Origin: Thermoplasmatota archaeon
Lineage (GTDB): Archaea > Thermoplasmatota > Thermoplasmata > Halarchaeoplasmatales > Halarchaeoplasmataceae
Direction of reading: 5' to 3'
DNA: 33,583 nt
Assembly: GCA_018334835.1 (NCBI GenBank)
Contig: JAGXLF010000011.1
Span: forward strand, 1 to 33,583
Every line of letters begins with the position of its first letter. The stretch's first letter is position 1. This document shows positions 7,708 to 15,875 of this stretch, in pieces. The translations under genes and the position numbers were made by a program. Below the pieces are notes generated by a model that was not told the DNA's origin, ran no database searches, and was given only the letters and a program-made list of their open reading frames with translations.

Positions 7708-8097
7708 TCAATAAACGTAAGCCAATAACTTTCCTCCTGCACCCTTGCTCTTCGCCTGAGAATGATCCATAACGCCTTTGTTTGTGGTCATTATAAGGAC
7801 CCCAAATCCCTGGGCGGGAAGGTACCTAGATTCGTAATCTTCGATATCTGTGTTCTTCACTGACCATCTAGGTTTGATGACTTTACACTTGTTGATATTT
7901 CCATTGAGAATAACATTATAAGTTCCTCCTCTTCCATCTTCGACATACTCGAATCTTTTAAGATAACCGTTCTCCTGCATAACTCTAAGAACCCGACCGA
8001 TCAGTTTAGAAGCGGGTTTTATATCACATTCTAGCTTACCGTTTTCTTCTGCATTGTTTATCTTTGATAACGCGTCATTCAATGGGTCATGTTTCAT
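7708..8097 (-). CDS. rps8: Ribosomal protein uS8
   Basis: Small-subunit assembly protein that binds the central domain of 16S rRNA. The archaeal form is recognised by DPLNDALSKINNAEENGK, IGRVLRVMQENGYLKRFEYVEDGRGGTYNV, and the C-terminal LPAQGFGVLIMTTNKGVMDHSQAKSKGAGGKLLAYVY. The length (129 aa) is normal. GAGGTGA lies shortly before ATG 8097, overlapping the uS14 stop. Confidence 0.95.
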   Translation of the reverse strand: MKHDPLNDALSKINNAEENGKLECDIKPASKLIGRVLRVMQENGYLKRFEYVEDGRGGTYNVILNGNINKCKVIKPRWSVKNTDIEDYESRYLPAQGFGVLIMTTNKGVMDHSQAKSKGAGGKLLAYVY

Positions 8098-8109
8098 TTT
8101 TTTTTCACC

Positions 8110-8274
8110 TCAAGAGTGTTTCTTAAAACCTAGGTCTTCTGCGATCTCTCGGAAACACTGTCTACATACATGGAGACCGTATCTCCGGATTATACCGCGT
8201 TTCCGACCACAGCGTCTACAGCCCTCTTTTCTCCCGTAATCTTTATCTGGTTTCAAGCCCTCTTCTTCGCTCAT
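8110..8274 (-). CDS. rps14: Ribosomal protein uS14, zinc-binding short form
   Basis: A 54-aa small-subunit protein located between uL5 and uS8, as expected in the spc cluster. Four cysteines, Cys19-x2-Cys22 and Cys37-x2-Cys40 ([10 protein letters not shown] ... [11 protein letters not shown]), form a zinc site, and the C-terminus is LGFKKHS. The ATG overlaps the uL5 stop as ATGA, and the TGA stop is at 8112-8110 before the uS8 ribosome site. It is easily missed by length-filtered gene finding. Confidence 0.95.
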   Translation of the reverse strand: MSEEEGLKPDKDYGRKEGCRRCGRKRGIIRRYGLHVCRQCFREIAEDLGFKKHS

Positions 8275-8792
8275 GCTTCATACACCTCCAAATCAAAAGC
8301 TTTCTCCATGAAATTTTTCGCTTCCTTTTTGGTCATCTTGTGTTCCTCCGGGATACTTTTAGACTGTTTTCTCCTGTGCTTTATACGCTGACCTTTCCTT
8401 CCTATTTCAACCGAGATATCCATCCCGAAAACACCTATCTCGGGATCATATGTTTCTTCTTCAAAATCGGTATAATCGCCTATACCAAAACTCAGATTTC
8501 CCTGTTCATCAAAACTACTTAAAGGTAACCTGTTTTCCTTCACCCAGAAAGCCTTCTTCAGAAAATCATAGGCTTTCTTTTTCCTCAGCGTAACCTTACA
8601 GCCTATCGGGTCTCCTTCCCTTATCCCGAATTCCGCATTAGTGGTCTCCGCAGTTGTTTCGACCGGCTGCTGATTTGTCAGCATCTCCAAAACATCGAAG
8701 GCCTTTCTGAGTTTTTCGCCTCCTTGACCCACACCAATATTGACTACACACTTGACCAAGCGAGGTTTTCTCATCGGATTGTAATTCTTCAT
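8271..8792 (-). CDS. rpl5: Ribosomal protein uL5
   Basis: A 5S rRNA-binding protein of the central protuberance that also touches the P-site tRNA. The pattern is [37 protein letters not shown], then [28 protein letters not shown], and the central [29 protein letters not shown]. The ATG overlaps the eS4 stop by four bases and the gene overlaps uS14 by four bases. Length 173 aa is typical. Confidence 0.95.
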   Translation of the reverse strand: MKNYNPMRKPRLVKCVVNIGVGQGGEKLRKAFDVLEMLTNQQPVETTAETTNAEFGIREGDPIGCKVTLRKKKAYDFLKKAFWVKENRLPLSSFDEQGNLSFGIGDYTDFEEETYDPEIGVFGMDISVEIGRKGQRIKHRRKQSKSIPEEHKMTKKEAKNFMEKAFDLEVYEA

Positions 8793-9505
8793 ATTATACC
8801 CACCTCTGGTATCTCGATTATCGGTTTATCTTTTCCGATGATAAAGACATATTTTTCTACCGTTGTGATTTCAGATTCAAAATGAACAAAATTAGGCTGT
8901 GATCCTCTAATCACCTCGTATTCTTCTATAGTACCCAACTCACCTATATGATTTCCTCCAGTAACTAAAGCCATCTGTCCCTCACCAAATTGGAAAGCTT
9001 CGAGTATTTTTCTTGACGGCAATTGTACCTTCAAAACATCTTTCGTATTGTATTTACTTCCGTTCTCGCTCCTGATGTTAGTTCCGTCGTGAAGATTATA
9101 CTGGGTTATGCCGTCCTTCAGTGTAGTTTTATCCTTTATTTTGACTAGCTTCCATTCTGCCTGATCCTTATCGATGGGTAAAAGTCTAAATTTTCCCTTT
9201 TGATCGAACAGCACCCTGTAATTTTCCGATATATCTGGTATAGATATGACATCCATCAACCCGATTGGCCTGTTCTTATCAGTGGTTATTTTGCCGTCTA
9301 CCTCGACTTTTCTTTCTGCAAGTATGTGTTCGGCTTCTTTGGAAGTCTCAGTATATTTCAATATATCTCTCAAAATGACTACCAGCGGAATGCTCCTATC
9401 CGCTGAATGTGGGCCCGGAGTAGAACTAGGAGCCCAATACGACTCCTTGGTCGGTATCCCCCACTTCTCAGAAGGTATATTATAACGTTTGTTATGTTGG
9501 CTCAT
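8789..9505 (-). CDS. rps4e: Ribosomal protein eS4
   Basis: An archaeal/eukaryal small-subunit protein. An S4 RNA-binding domain lies at about residues 43-90 (IPLVVILRDILKYTETSKEAEHILAERKVEVDGKI), followed by the central domain and a KOW motif at about 178-200 (GQMALVTGGNHIGELGTI). The N-terminus (RYNIPSEKWGIPTKESYWAPSSTPGPH) is the normal basic leader, although more acidic than most. GGAGG stands seven bases before ATG 9505. It overlaps uL24 and uL5 by four bases each, so translation of the three genes is probably coupled. Confidence 0.95.
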   Translation of the reverse strand: MSQHNKRYNIPSEKWGIPTKESYWAPSSTPGPHSADRSIPLVVILRDILKYTETSKEAEHILAERKVEVDGKITTDKNRPIGLMDVISIPDISENYRVLFDQKGKFRLLPIDKDQAEWKLVKIKDKTTLKDGITQYNLHDGTNIRSENGSKYNTKDVLKVQLPSRKILEAFQFGEGQMALVTGGNHIGELGTIEEYEVIRGSQPNFVHFESEITTVEKYVFIIGKDKPIIEIPEVGII

Positions 9506-9870
9506 TCATTATCCTCCTCTTGTATGTTTTCTAACTTTTCCTTTCTCCATGGATCAGAGAGATCGAGATCTCGGATTTTAAGATTCGAAGGATGGACCCC
9601 AAATGGCTCTTTAGATTCATCGGCCTTTTCTACGGTCACGTCCTCTATAAAGACCTTCTCATTTCTCCTATCTACTTCCGCCACTTTGTCTATATGTCCT
9701 TTGAAGCTCCCTCTCATCACTTCGACCTCATCTCCTTCTATCACTGGAAGGCTGTTCGTACCATATCTATCTTTCAATCTTTCGGATAACATCGAGGACA
9801 TGATCTTTCTTTTCTTATGCTTAGGGGCGTTCTCCCGTCTTTTTCTCTGCTTTCTAGCTTTTTCACTCAT
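9502..9870 (-). CDS. rpl24: Ribosomal protein uL24
   Basis: Large-subunit assembly initiator protein near the exit tunnel. The N-terminus is very basic (KARKQRKRRENAPKHKKRKI). The KOW motif IEGDEVEVMRGSFKGHIDKVAEV is followed by KVFIEDVTVEKADESKEPFGVHPSNLKI. The C-terminus is acidic. GGTGATATGAA precedes ATG 9870. It overlaps eS4 by four bases. Confidence 0.95.
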   Translation of the reverse strand: MSEKARKQRKRRENAPKHKKRKIMSSMLSERLKDRYGTNSLPVIEGDEVEVMRGSFKGHIDKVAEVDRRNEKVFIEDVTVEKADESKEPFGVHPSNLKIRDLDLSDPWRKEKLENIQEEDNE

Positions 9871-9883
9871 TTCATATCACCTT

Positions 9884-10282
9884 CTACATTATCATAGATG
9901 CCGTAGCTCCGACCCGAGGCCACTTCTCAGCAGCTTCTCTAGCTACAGGCCCCTTGATCTCGGATCCTTTAGTTTCACCGTCTTCCTGTGTTAGGACCAC
10001 GGCGTTGTCTTCAAACTCTACCATGACTCCGTCCGCGCGACGGAATGGTCTCTTCTGCCTTACGATGACCGCTCTAGTAAGCTCTCTTTTCATCTCGGGA
10101 GTACCTTTGACAACGGATGCCACCACTTGATCTCCTATTCCTGCTTTAGGGTACCTTCTATGAACCCCATGATAGTTAATTACAGAAACGACTCTTACTA
10201 CTTTAGCACCAGTGTTGTCTATACACTCAAGTTCACTTCCTACTGAAAGTCCCTTAGTTTGATTACCTGCAACCCCTTTCAT
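9884..10282 (-). CDS. rpl14: Ribosomal protein uL14
   Basis: A conserved beta-barrel protein at the subunit interface. The signature ELECIDNTGAKVVRVVSVI and KAGIGDQVVASVVKG are visible. GVMVEFEDNAVVLTQEDGETKGSEIKGPVAREAAEKWP is the typical C-terminal half. The ATG overlaps the uS17 stop by four bases. Length 132 aa is normal. Confidence 0.95.
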   Translation of the reverse strand: MKGVAGNQTKGLSVGSELECIDNTGAKVVRVVSVINYHGVHRRYPKAGIGDQVVASVVKGTPEMKRELTRAVIVRQKRPFRRADGVMVEFEDNAVVLTQEDGETKGSEIKGPVAREAAEKWPRVGATASMIM

Positions 10283-10620
10283 CTCTTTTCACCCTTTTCT
10301 ATTACCACATAAGAAATACTCTTGCTTATAGGGCTACATTCCATTATCTTGACTTCATCTCCTTTGTCCACGTCTATACAAGGTGGAAGATGACTCGGAT
10401 AATGACTTTTTCTTTTTTCATATCTCTCATATTTAGGGACATAATTGAAATGATCTTTTCTTATTATCACGGATTTATCCATCTGAGTAGAATCTACTAC
10501 ACCCCTCATTATCCTTCCTCTCACAGATAGTGTTCCATGGAAGGGACAATTGTCGTCATCACAACTCTCCTCAGGGGGGTTCACTTCTACACCTATATCG
10601 CGTGCTTCGTCTTCTGCCAT
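10279..10620 (-). CDS. rps17: Ribosomal protein uS17
   Basis: A small-subunit OB-fold protein that binds 16S rRNA early in assembly. The archaeal N-terminal signature CDDDNCPFHGTLSVRGR (Cys20, Cys25, His28) is followed by KSVIIRKDHFNYVPKYERYEKRKSHYPSHLPPC and the C-terminal GDEVKIMECSPISKSISYVVI. The start ATG 10620 follows GGTTGATGAT and lies seven bases after the rnp1 stop. Confidence 0.95.
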   Translation of the reverse strand: MAEDEARDIGVEVNPPEESCDDDNCPFHGTLSVRGRIMRGVVDSTQMDKSVIIRKDHFNYVPKYERYEKRKSHYPSHLPPCIDVDKGDEVKIMECSPISKSISYVVIEKGEKR

Positions 10621-10627
10621 GATATCA

Positions 10628-10888
10628 TCAACCTAATTTCTTTATTCTATCTTCCGAACGATGTGTGAGTTTATTTCCATCCAATACATTATTACGACCA
10701 TTAATGGTCAACCTGAAATGATTGCCTTTTTTTGGGATCATCTTTTTTCTTTCATCCTCTATGACGAACATATTCTTGGTTTCGTCGATGACTTTTCCCT
10801 GCAACTCTTCGTATCCTCGGTAATCCGAATCGATAACTTCGAGGTCGGAGCCTATAAATTCAAAAGTATAAACTATATCTTCTGACAT
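10628..10888 (-). CDS. rnp1: RNase P protein component 1 (Rpp29/Pop4)
   Basis: A protein subunit of archaeal RNase P, which trims 5' leaders from pre-tRNAs. It acts with Rnp4 (Rpp21) on the RNA's specificity domain. This 86-aa protein shows the Sm-like barrel pattern GYEELQGKVIDETKNMFVIEDERKKMIPKKGNHFRL, close to the family's GLxGxVVDETKNT motif. GAGGTAAGGTAAT precedes ATG 10888. Its place between aIF1 and uS17 is the conserved archaeal position. Function is assigned from family and position. Confidence 0.92.
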   Translation of the reverse strand: MSEDIVYTFEFIGSDLEVIDSDYRGYEELQGKVIDETKNMFVIEDERKKMIPKKGNHFRLTINGRNNVLDGNKLTHRSEDRIKKLG

Positions 10889-10889
10889 A

Positions 10890-11192
10890 TTACCTTACCT
10901 CAACTGGGAACCCTTTCTCTTCAAGATAATCTTTCACAGTCTCTATATGATCTCCCTGCAGCTCGATACGGCCATTTTTAGTTGTTCCCCCTGCAGCGCA
11001 CTTTGTTTTCAATTCCGAAGCTAAATCACTTATATCGATATCGCTCGTATCTATTCCATCTATGATTGTCACTTTTTTACCGTATCGTCTTTTATCGGTA
11101 AATATCTCGATCTCCTGCTGTTCTCTAGCGATATCTTCACAAATGCATATCTCTTTTGGCAACCCGCAAGTCGGACACACTTCTTCCGCCAT
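10890..11192 (-). CDS. Translation initiation factor aIF1 (SUI1 family) with zinc-ribbon N-terminus
   Basis: This factor binds the 30S platform and helps select the start codon. The SUI1 core is [18 protein letters not shown]..., then [36 protein letters not shown]. The N-terminal Cys6-x2-Cys9 and Cys16-x-Cys18 ([15 protein letters not shown]) look like a zinc site, a form seen in a subset of euryarchaea. I start at ATG 11192, with GGAGG six bases upstream. A TTG codon three bases earlier is in frame. It lies between uL29 and rnp1 as usual. Confidence 0.93.
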   Translation of the reverse strand: MAEEVCPTCGLPKEICICEDIAREQQEIEIFTDKRRYGKKVTIIDGIDTSDIDISDLASELKTKCAAGGTTKNGRIELQGDHIETVKDYLEEKGFPVEVR

Positions 11193-11410
11193 CAATTTCC
11201 TCCTTTTGATTCATTTTCTTCTTCATTCATAATAGTCAAAATCCTAGCGATATTTTTTTTGACAGCCCTTATCCTTCCAGGACTCTCCGGAGCTCCACCC
11301 ATAGCAGCTACCCCCTGTTCATGAAGTAACTCTTCCCTCAATTCATATAATTTTTCTTCTCTTTCAGATGGATCCATCTCTCTTATCTCTTCTGTTTTCA
11401 ATAAAGGCAT
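11192..11410 (-). CDS. rpl29: Ribosomal protein uL29
   Basis: A small helical protein at the peptide exit of the large subunit, a docking region for SRP and nascent-chain factors. The 72-aa sequence has [30 protein letters not shown] and the C-terminal [19 protein letters not shown], both family marks. The start ATG 11410 follows GGAGGTGGAATGAT, which lies inside the end of uS3. Confidence 0.95.
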   Translation of the reverse strand: MPLLKTEEIREMDPSEREEKLYELREELLHEQGVAAMGGAPESPGRIRAVKKNIARILTIMNEEENESKGGN

Positions 11411-11411
11411 A

Positions 11412-12212
11412 TCATTCCACCTCCTCTTCTTCTACTTCGTCTTCTTCCTCGGTCTCCATCTCTTCTTCAGGTTCTTCTACTTCGTCTTCTTCCTCGATCT
11501 CCATCTCTTCTATCTCTTCTTCAGGTTCTTTCTCCTCTTCTTGGTCTTCACTTTTCTCTTCTTTCTTTTCTCCTTCTTCCTCGTCTTCACTAGTTCCTCC
11601 CTCTTCCTTCTCACTTTCTGGAGGAATTATCTCTATTTCATCGGGCAATTTCGCGTTTGGATCCATTATCTTGACCGTTACCCCGATAATGCCAAGTTTC
11701 AATTTTGCCTGTGCGAATCCTTCATCCATCCATTTTTTCCTTTCTTCTCCGCAGTACTTGATATGACCGTCCTGGAATTTCTCTACTCTATGTCTTGGGC
11801 CGCTGACCTTGCCGGAAAGGATGATCTGACAACCTTTAGCCCCTCCATCCATTATCTTTCTCACCGTAGAATGACCTGCTCTTCTGAAATACCATCCTCT
11901 CTCCAAAGAGGAGGCCAGTTTTTCCGCCATGATCTGAGCATTCAGTTGAGGGGTCTCAACTTCCTGTACTTCTATCTGTGGATTATCGAATTCGAATTTA
12001 TCCTTAATTTCCTCAGTAATTTCGCGAATCCTTTTACCCTTCCTTCCTATAACTAAAGCGGGTCTCTCCGTGTAGAGTGTGATCCTAGTACCCATCGGTG
12101 TTCTCGAGATATCAGCTCCTCCAAATCCTGCTCTTTCAGTTCTTTCTTGAAGGAATTCCTTCAGTATAACGCGGTCCATCTTTTCATTTATAAATTTTCT
12201 TTCTCTGGCCAC
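11412..12212 (-). CDS. rps3: Ribosomal protein uS3 with long acidic C-terminal tail
   Basis: Small-subunit protein lining the mRNA entry. The type-2 KH domain shows VIGRKGKRI near residue 55, and the C-terminal core ends near residue 200 (LGIIGVTVKIMDPNAKLPDEIEIIPP). About 65 further residues are nearly all Glu/Asp with some Lys and Met. Part of that tail is encoded by a 45-nt tandem repeat (see separate entry). The start is GTG 12212, with GGAGG seven bases before it; there is no ATG alternative nearby. Acidic uS3 tails are known from halophilic and some other euryarchaea, and this one is long. Length 266 aa. Confidence 0.95.
   Translation of the reverse strand: MARERKFINEKMDRVILKEFLQERTERAGFGGADISRTPMGTRITLYTERPALVIGRKGKRIREITEEIKDKFEFDNPQIEVQEVETPQLNAQIMAEKLASSLERGWYFRRAGHSTVRKIMDGGAKGCQIILSGKVSGPRHRVEKFQDGHIKYCGEERKKWMDEGFAQAKLKLGIIGVTVKIMDPNAKLPDEIEIIPPESEKEEGGTSEDEEEGEKKEEKSEDQEEEKEPEEEIEEMEIEEEDEVEEPEEEMETEEEDEVEEEEVE
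11427..11525 (-). repeat. 45-nt tandem repeat in the uS3 acidic tail
   Basis: On the plus strand TTCTTCTACTTCGTCTTCTT begins at 11427 and again at 11472, a period of 45 nt (15 codons). The copies agree almost perfectly for about 40 nt, then the second carries a 9-nt in-frame insertion before the shared TCAGG end. The units encode the EEMEIEEEDEVEEPEE and EEMETEEEDEVEE blocks. The in-frame period points to slippage or unequal exchange within coding sequence. Confidence 0.85.
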
Positions 12213-12214
12213 TA

Positions 12215-12661
12215 TTATGCCTCCTTTTCCTCCAATATTATTTCCAGATTTGTGGTTTTGGTATCATGGGGAGTGCTCCTACCCATCGCTCTAGGTCTGC
12301 GCCCCTCTATAGGACTTCCCTTGTGGGCAGCTAAGACCTTGATCATTAAATTTTCAGAATCTAATCCTTTATCTTCAGCATTCGAACGACATTCTTCGAT
12401 TTTAGCTTTCATCTTCTCACACACTTTCTTAGGATATCCGCCCGGACCTACACCTTTCTGGTGAGACACACGTTTTTTATGTTTCTTGTAAGGAACCGCC
12501 CTTTCTCCGGCGATCACATTATCTAATATCTCTAGAGCTTCGTCTACATCTTTTCCTCTAAGCATGTCACATACCTCTACTGATTTCTTGGGAGATATCT
12601 GAAGTTCACTCCCGTATGCCTTTGCCGTCTTTTCTGGATCAGTATCCATTGTATAACCCAT
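12215..12661 (-). CDS. rpl22: Ribosomal protein uL22
   Basis: Large-subunit protein whose loop lines the exit tunnel. The archaeal form shows AYGSELQISPKKSVEVCDMLRGKDVDEALEILDNVI, then AVPYKKHKKRVSHQKGVGPGGYPKKVC, and the C-terminal hairpin AAHKGSPIEGRRPRAMGRSTPHDTKTTNLEIIL. GAGGTGAAAATAT precedes ATG 12661. A later in-frame ATG (MDTDPEK) has no site. The end overlaps the uS3 ribosome site. Confidence 0.95.
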   Translation of the reverse strand: MGYTMDTDPEKTAKAYGSELQISPKKSVEVCDMLRGKDVDEALEILDNVIAGERAVPYKKHKKRVSHQKGVGPGGYPKKVCEKMKAKIEECRSNAEDKGLDSENLMIKVLAAHKGSPIEGRRPRAMGRSTPHDTKTTNLEIILEEKEA

Positions 12662-12672
12662 ATATTTTCACC

Positions 12673-13080
12673 TCATTTGAGCGGTATATATTTAGAAGAA
12701 CGTGTCGCTCCAATCCCTGGACCCGAATGTTCAACTTGTTTCCTCGTGAGGACGAATTCACCAAGGTAATGACCGATCATTTCAGGTTCTATCTTCACGG
12801 TCTTGAATTTTTCACCGTCATGTATAGCTATCCTCTTTCCAACGAACTCAGGTAATATTATCATCTCTCGCCTATGCGTCCGATAGACATCCTTATCTTT
12901 TTGTTCTATTCGCTCCAAAAGACGCTTCTCTTCTATGTTCAAACCTCTTTTCAAAGTTCTTCTCGCCCTTGCTGGAAGCACCTTTTTCAACTCGTCGAGA
13001 GACATATTCTTTAATTCATCTAGGGTATACCCACGATAAGTAAATTCTCGTTTGTCCCGTGAAACTCTATCATCAGCCAT
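12673..13080 (-). CDS. rps19: Ribosomal protein uS19
   Basis: Small-subunit head protein near the A site and the inter-subunit bridges. The pattern is EFTYRGYTLDELKNMSLDELKKVLPARARRTLKRGL, then THRREMIILPEFVGKRIAIHDGEKFKTVKIEPEMIGHYLGEFVLTRK and GPGIGATRSSKYIPLK. AAGGTGATTT precedes ATG 13080. Length 135 aa is normal for archaea. Confidence 0.95.
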   Translation of the reverse strand: MADDRVSRDKREFTYRGYTLDELKNMSLDELKKVLPARARRTLKRGLNIEEKRLLERIEQKDKDVYRTHRREMIILPEFVGKRIAIHDGEKFKTVKIEPEMIGHYLGEFVLTRKQVEHSGPGIGATRSSKYIPLK

Positions 13081-13086
13081 AAATCA

Positions 13087-13812
13087 TCACCTTTCTTCTT
13101 TCTTCTCCTTATCTTTCTTTTTCTTTTTGGACGATAATCTACCAACTTTTCTGCCAGGCGGAGCGTTAGATGACACCGTAGATGGAACACCCACGTGCTG
13201 ATGGTCACCTCCACCATGAGGATGGTCCACCGCATTCATCGCTATACCTCTCACTTTCAGCGGTCTCTTAGCTTTACTTCTGAAGCCTTTAGCTTTCTTA
13301 CCGGCTTTAGCTATAGGCTGTTCTGTATGTCCTCCACCAGCAACTATACCAATAGTTGCTCTACATCTATTATCGAGTCTTTTAATATTATCTGAAGGTA
13401 ATCTCAGAACGGTTTTCCTTCTTTCCTGTGCGATGACTGTGGCACTAGTACCTGCGCTCTTGACGAGTTTACCTCCGTCGAGAGGTTCCATTTCGATGTT
13501 GTACACGAAGGTCCCAACCGGTACATGACTCAGCGGAAGAACATTGCCCTTCTCGATACCCGAGTCAGGACCAATTTCTATTTTCTCACCGACCCAGAGA
13601 CCATGATTAGCTATGACAAAAGAGGTCTCACCGTTCTCAAATTCTACTTCCGCCAAAGGAGCCGTTCGGCCGGGAGCGTGGTGTATATCAACAACTTCTC
13701 CTTCTGTATCTTGACTTTTAGGGTATCCTGGCTTTGCTAGATGTCTGTGACTCGGAGACTGATAAGTAGAAGAACCTTTTCCTCTTCTTTGAGTTATGAG
13801 ACGCCTACCCAT
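13087..13812 (-). CDS. rpl2: Ribosomal protein uL2
   Basis: A core large-subunit protein needed for the peptidyl-transferase centre and subunit joining. The N-terminus MGRRLITQRRGKGSSTYQSPSHRHL, the middle IEKGNVLPLSHVPVGTFVYNIE, and the catalytic-centre loop AMNAVDHPHGGGDHQHVGVPSTVSSNAPPGRKVG are all archaeal uL2 marks. The ATG follows the uL23 stop TAG directly, with GGGGTG in the end of uL23. The basic C-terminus KKKKKDKEKKEER is typical. Confidence 0.96.
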   Translation of the reverse strand: MGRRLITQRRGKGSSTYQSPSHRHLAKPGYPKSQDTEGEVVDIHHAPGRTAPLAEVEFENGETSFVIANHGLWVGEKIEIGPDSGIEKGNVLPLSHVPVGTFVYNIEMEPLDGGKLVKSAGTSATVIAQERRKTVLRLPSDNIKRLDNRCRATIGIVAGGGHTEQPIAKAGKKAKGFRSKAKRPLKVRGIAMNAVDHPHGGGDHQHVGVPSTVSSNAPPGRKVGRLSSKKKKKDKEKKEER

Positions 13813-14082
13813 CTAGAACACCCCTATTCTCATTCCTATCTCTTCTGCTGAATATTCATCTGTGAACTTGACTATCGCCCGTTTTCCGTTCTTATCGATC
13901 CTAGTGTTGACTTTCTCTACATCGACCTCAAACAATTCCTCGATCGCATCGACTATTTGTGGCTTTGTCGCCTCTAAATCAACTATGAACTCTAGTTTAT
14001 TCTCCTCTTCCATCTCCATCATGGTCTTTTCAGTGACGTAAGGGTGATATACTATCTTGTGGGGAGATTCAAACTCGGCCAT
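13813..14082 (-). CDS. rpl23: Ribosomal protein uL23
   Basis: A 23S rRNA-binding protein at the tunnel exit and docking site for SRP. The family pattern is PHKIVYHPYVTEKTMMEMEEENKLEFIVDLEATKPQIVDAIEELFEVDVEKVNTRI. I start at ATG 14080-14082. GGAGG from the end of uL4 is about ten bases upstream. An in-frame TTG at 14091 is less likely. It directly abuts uL2. Confidence 0.94.
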   Translation of the reverse strand: MAEFESPHKIVYHPYVTEKTMMEMEEENKLEFIVDLEATKPQIVDAIEELFEVDVEKVNTRIDKNGKRAIVKFTDEYSAEEIGMRIGVF

Positions 14083-14084
14083 CT

Positions 14085-14855
14085 TTACCAATCCTCCAAT
14101 TCTTCTATAGCTTTGACGCTGAAGATGGCTAACCTGCCCATAGTTCCTCCAGGCGCCATGTCATCTATAGTTAGATTCTTGGGGCTTTTTACCGTGACAC
14201 CCGGAAGATTGGAAAAAGCCCTTCTTCCATCCGCATTTTCGCTTAGAACAACCAATAGACTTTTTGGAGTTCTATACTTCCTGTTCCGCATCTTACCTTT
14301 ACCTGATCTGATATTTTTTCCTTTTTTAGCTCTTTCAATATCCGAATATATGCCAAGCTTTTCCAATAAATCAACGGCTTCCTTCGTCTTATGAAGATCT
14401 TCAATCTCATCCTCCACGACTATAGGAAATTCTAAAGAATCATCATCTTTTATCTCGTGTCCTCTATTTTTTATCAATTCAATATCCGTCATCGCAGCGA
14501 GGGCAGATCTTCTAGCTTTAGCTTTTGCTTGTCTATTCAATTTTTTACCTAACTTTTTCTCGGCTTTCGGAGGGTGTGCTTTTCTTCCACCACGGGCTTG
14601 AGGACTCTCGGCGGCTCTAGCGCCACCATATTGTGTCAGCCTCTGTACTCGGGCCATACCTTGACCAACACCTTCCATCTCAGTTGCATGTCTCATCCCC
14701 GCTTCTGGAGAAGGCCCGTAAGGTTGTTTTTTATTTGCTTCGAAAGACTCAATTGCCTTTTTTACGATATCGGGACGTATCTCCTCCATGAACGAAGAGG
14801 GCAAATCCAATTTTTCTTTCTTCTTCCCTTCTAAACTGTATATCCCTGTCTGCAT
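14085..14855 (-). CDS. rpl4: Ribosomal protein uL4
   Basis: Large-subunit protein whose loop forms part of the exit-tunnel constriction. In archaea it begins with QTGIYSLEGKKKEKLDLPSSFMEEIRPDIVKKAI. The tunnel loop is RVQRLTQYGGARAAESPQARGGRKAHPPK. The C-terminal half has RSALAAMTDIELIKNRGHEI and a NLTIDDMAPGGTMGRLAIFSVKAIEEL end. GGGGGT at the end of uL3 serves as its ribosome site. Four bases separate the two genes. Confidence 0.95.
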   Translation of the reverse strand: MQTGIYSLEGKKKEKLDLPSSFMEEIRPDIVKKAIESFEANKKQPYGPSPEAGMRHATEMEGVGQGMARVQRLTQYGGARAAESPQARGGRKAHPPKAEKKLGKKLNRQAKAKARRSALAAMTDIELIKNRGHEIKDDDSLEFPIVVEDEIEDLHKTKEAVDLLEKLGIYSDIERAKKGKNIRSGKGKMRNRKYRTPKSLLVVLSENADGRRAFSNLPGVTVKSPKNLTIDDMAPGGTMGRLAIFSVKAIEELEDW

Positions 14856-14859
14856 TCAT

Positions 14860-15858
14860 TTAACCCCCTTGATTAGATTCAGTCGATATGTATGTGAGAT
14901 TCGGCTCATGAACTTCATATCTATCATCTCTTACAGCATCTCTCATAACAACTAACCTCTTAGACGGACCAGGTATCGAACCGTGCAATATAACATAATC
15001 GTTTTCTATCACACCATAATTTATGAAACCTCCTTCAGGTGTCACCTCTTCACCATTTTCACCGACTTTAAGTACACGTTTATTGAATTCCGTTCTTTGA
15101 TGATAACCCATCTGACCTGCTTGAGGAACGGTCGGTCGAGTATAACCCGGTCTAAAAACACCGGTATTTCCAACATTTCTAACGGATTTACTGTTCTTAT
15201 GCTGAAGGAGTTTTACACCCCATCTCTTAACATGGCCTTGAAAACCTTTACCTTTAGTTATGGCAGAAACGTCTATCATCCTTCCCGATTCACAGAAATC
15301 CTGGTAGTTGAGCTCATCTCCAAGCATATCCTCCCCCATATCTATCCTTTCGGGTAAAGCTCCCCCGCCCATTCTAACTTCCATTATCTCAGGAGTCTTA
15401 TTAGGGGTTCCTGAAACTTTTTTTGGCTGTGTATTGATTATGGCTCTAACTTCATCCACAAGGTCTCTATCGATTTTATCCCACATCTTGTCTGTATTGT
15501 AATTGTTTGGGATGGGAAGTCTCTTTTTCAACGATTCATCTACATTGCTAGCCCAAACTTCCCCCATAGTTCTCAAACCTTCATTGGTCTCTTCATAAAA
15601 CCTAAGACCACTGACTTTAACAGAGGGAACCTCTACTACAGTAATCGGAACCCTTACCTCTTGTCCAGAGGTAGTACTCTCTTTTCTATAATCCACGACA
15701 AAGGCATGGCTCATTCCAGCCTTATATCCTGGAAAGCCCTGTATCTTGGGTTGGCCTTCCCACTCGGGCCACGATCTTATATTGGGGATCGTTTTTTTAG
15801 CGCGTTTTCGGGGCGAATATCCCATCGAACCTCTTCTTGGATGATGTGTTTCTACCAT
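14860..15858 (-). CDS. rpl3: Ribosomal protein uL3, first gene of the superoperon
   Basis: Large-subunit protein near the peptidyl-transferase centre and an early assembly organiser. The archaeal long form (332 aa) starts HHPRRGSMGYSPRKRAKKTIPNIRSWPEW, continues with GFPGYKAGMSHAFVVDYRKES, and has the central GKGFQGHVKRWGVKLLQHKNSKSVRNVG and MGYHQRTEFNKRVLKVGENG. GAGGTG stands five bases before ATG 15858. It follows a leader of about 225 nt with strong hairpins, which suggests control of the whole operon at this point. Confidence 0.96.
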   Translation of the reverse strand: MVETHHPRRGSMGYSPRKRAKKTIPNIRSWPEWEGQPKIQGFPGYKAGMSHAFVVDYRKESTTSGQEVRVPITVVEVPSVKVSGLRFYEETNEGLRTMGEVWASNVDESLKKRLPIPNNYNTDKMWDKIDRDLVDEVRAIINTQPKKVSGTPNKTPEIMEVRMGGGALPERIDMGEDMLGDELNYQDFCESGRMIDVSAITKGKGFQGHVKRWGVKLLQHKNSKSVRNVGNTGVFRPGYTRPTVPQAGQMGYHQRTEFNKRVLKVGENGEEVTPEGGFINYGVIENDYVILHGSIPGPSKRLVVMRDAVRDDRYEVHEPNLTYISTESNQGG

Positions 15859-15875
15859 ACATACACCTCGATCTA

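Noticed and set aside
9407-9994. A 195-codon plus-strand ORF opposite eS4 and uL24
   Set aside because: It overlaps two certain ribosomal genes on the other strand and has no family pattern; frame shadow.
11368-11766. Serine-rich antisense ORF opposite uS3
   Set aside because: It is the complement of the Glu-rich repeat codons (GAA/GAG reads as TTC/CTC frames with TCT/TCC) and has no support of its own.
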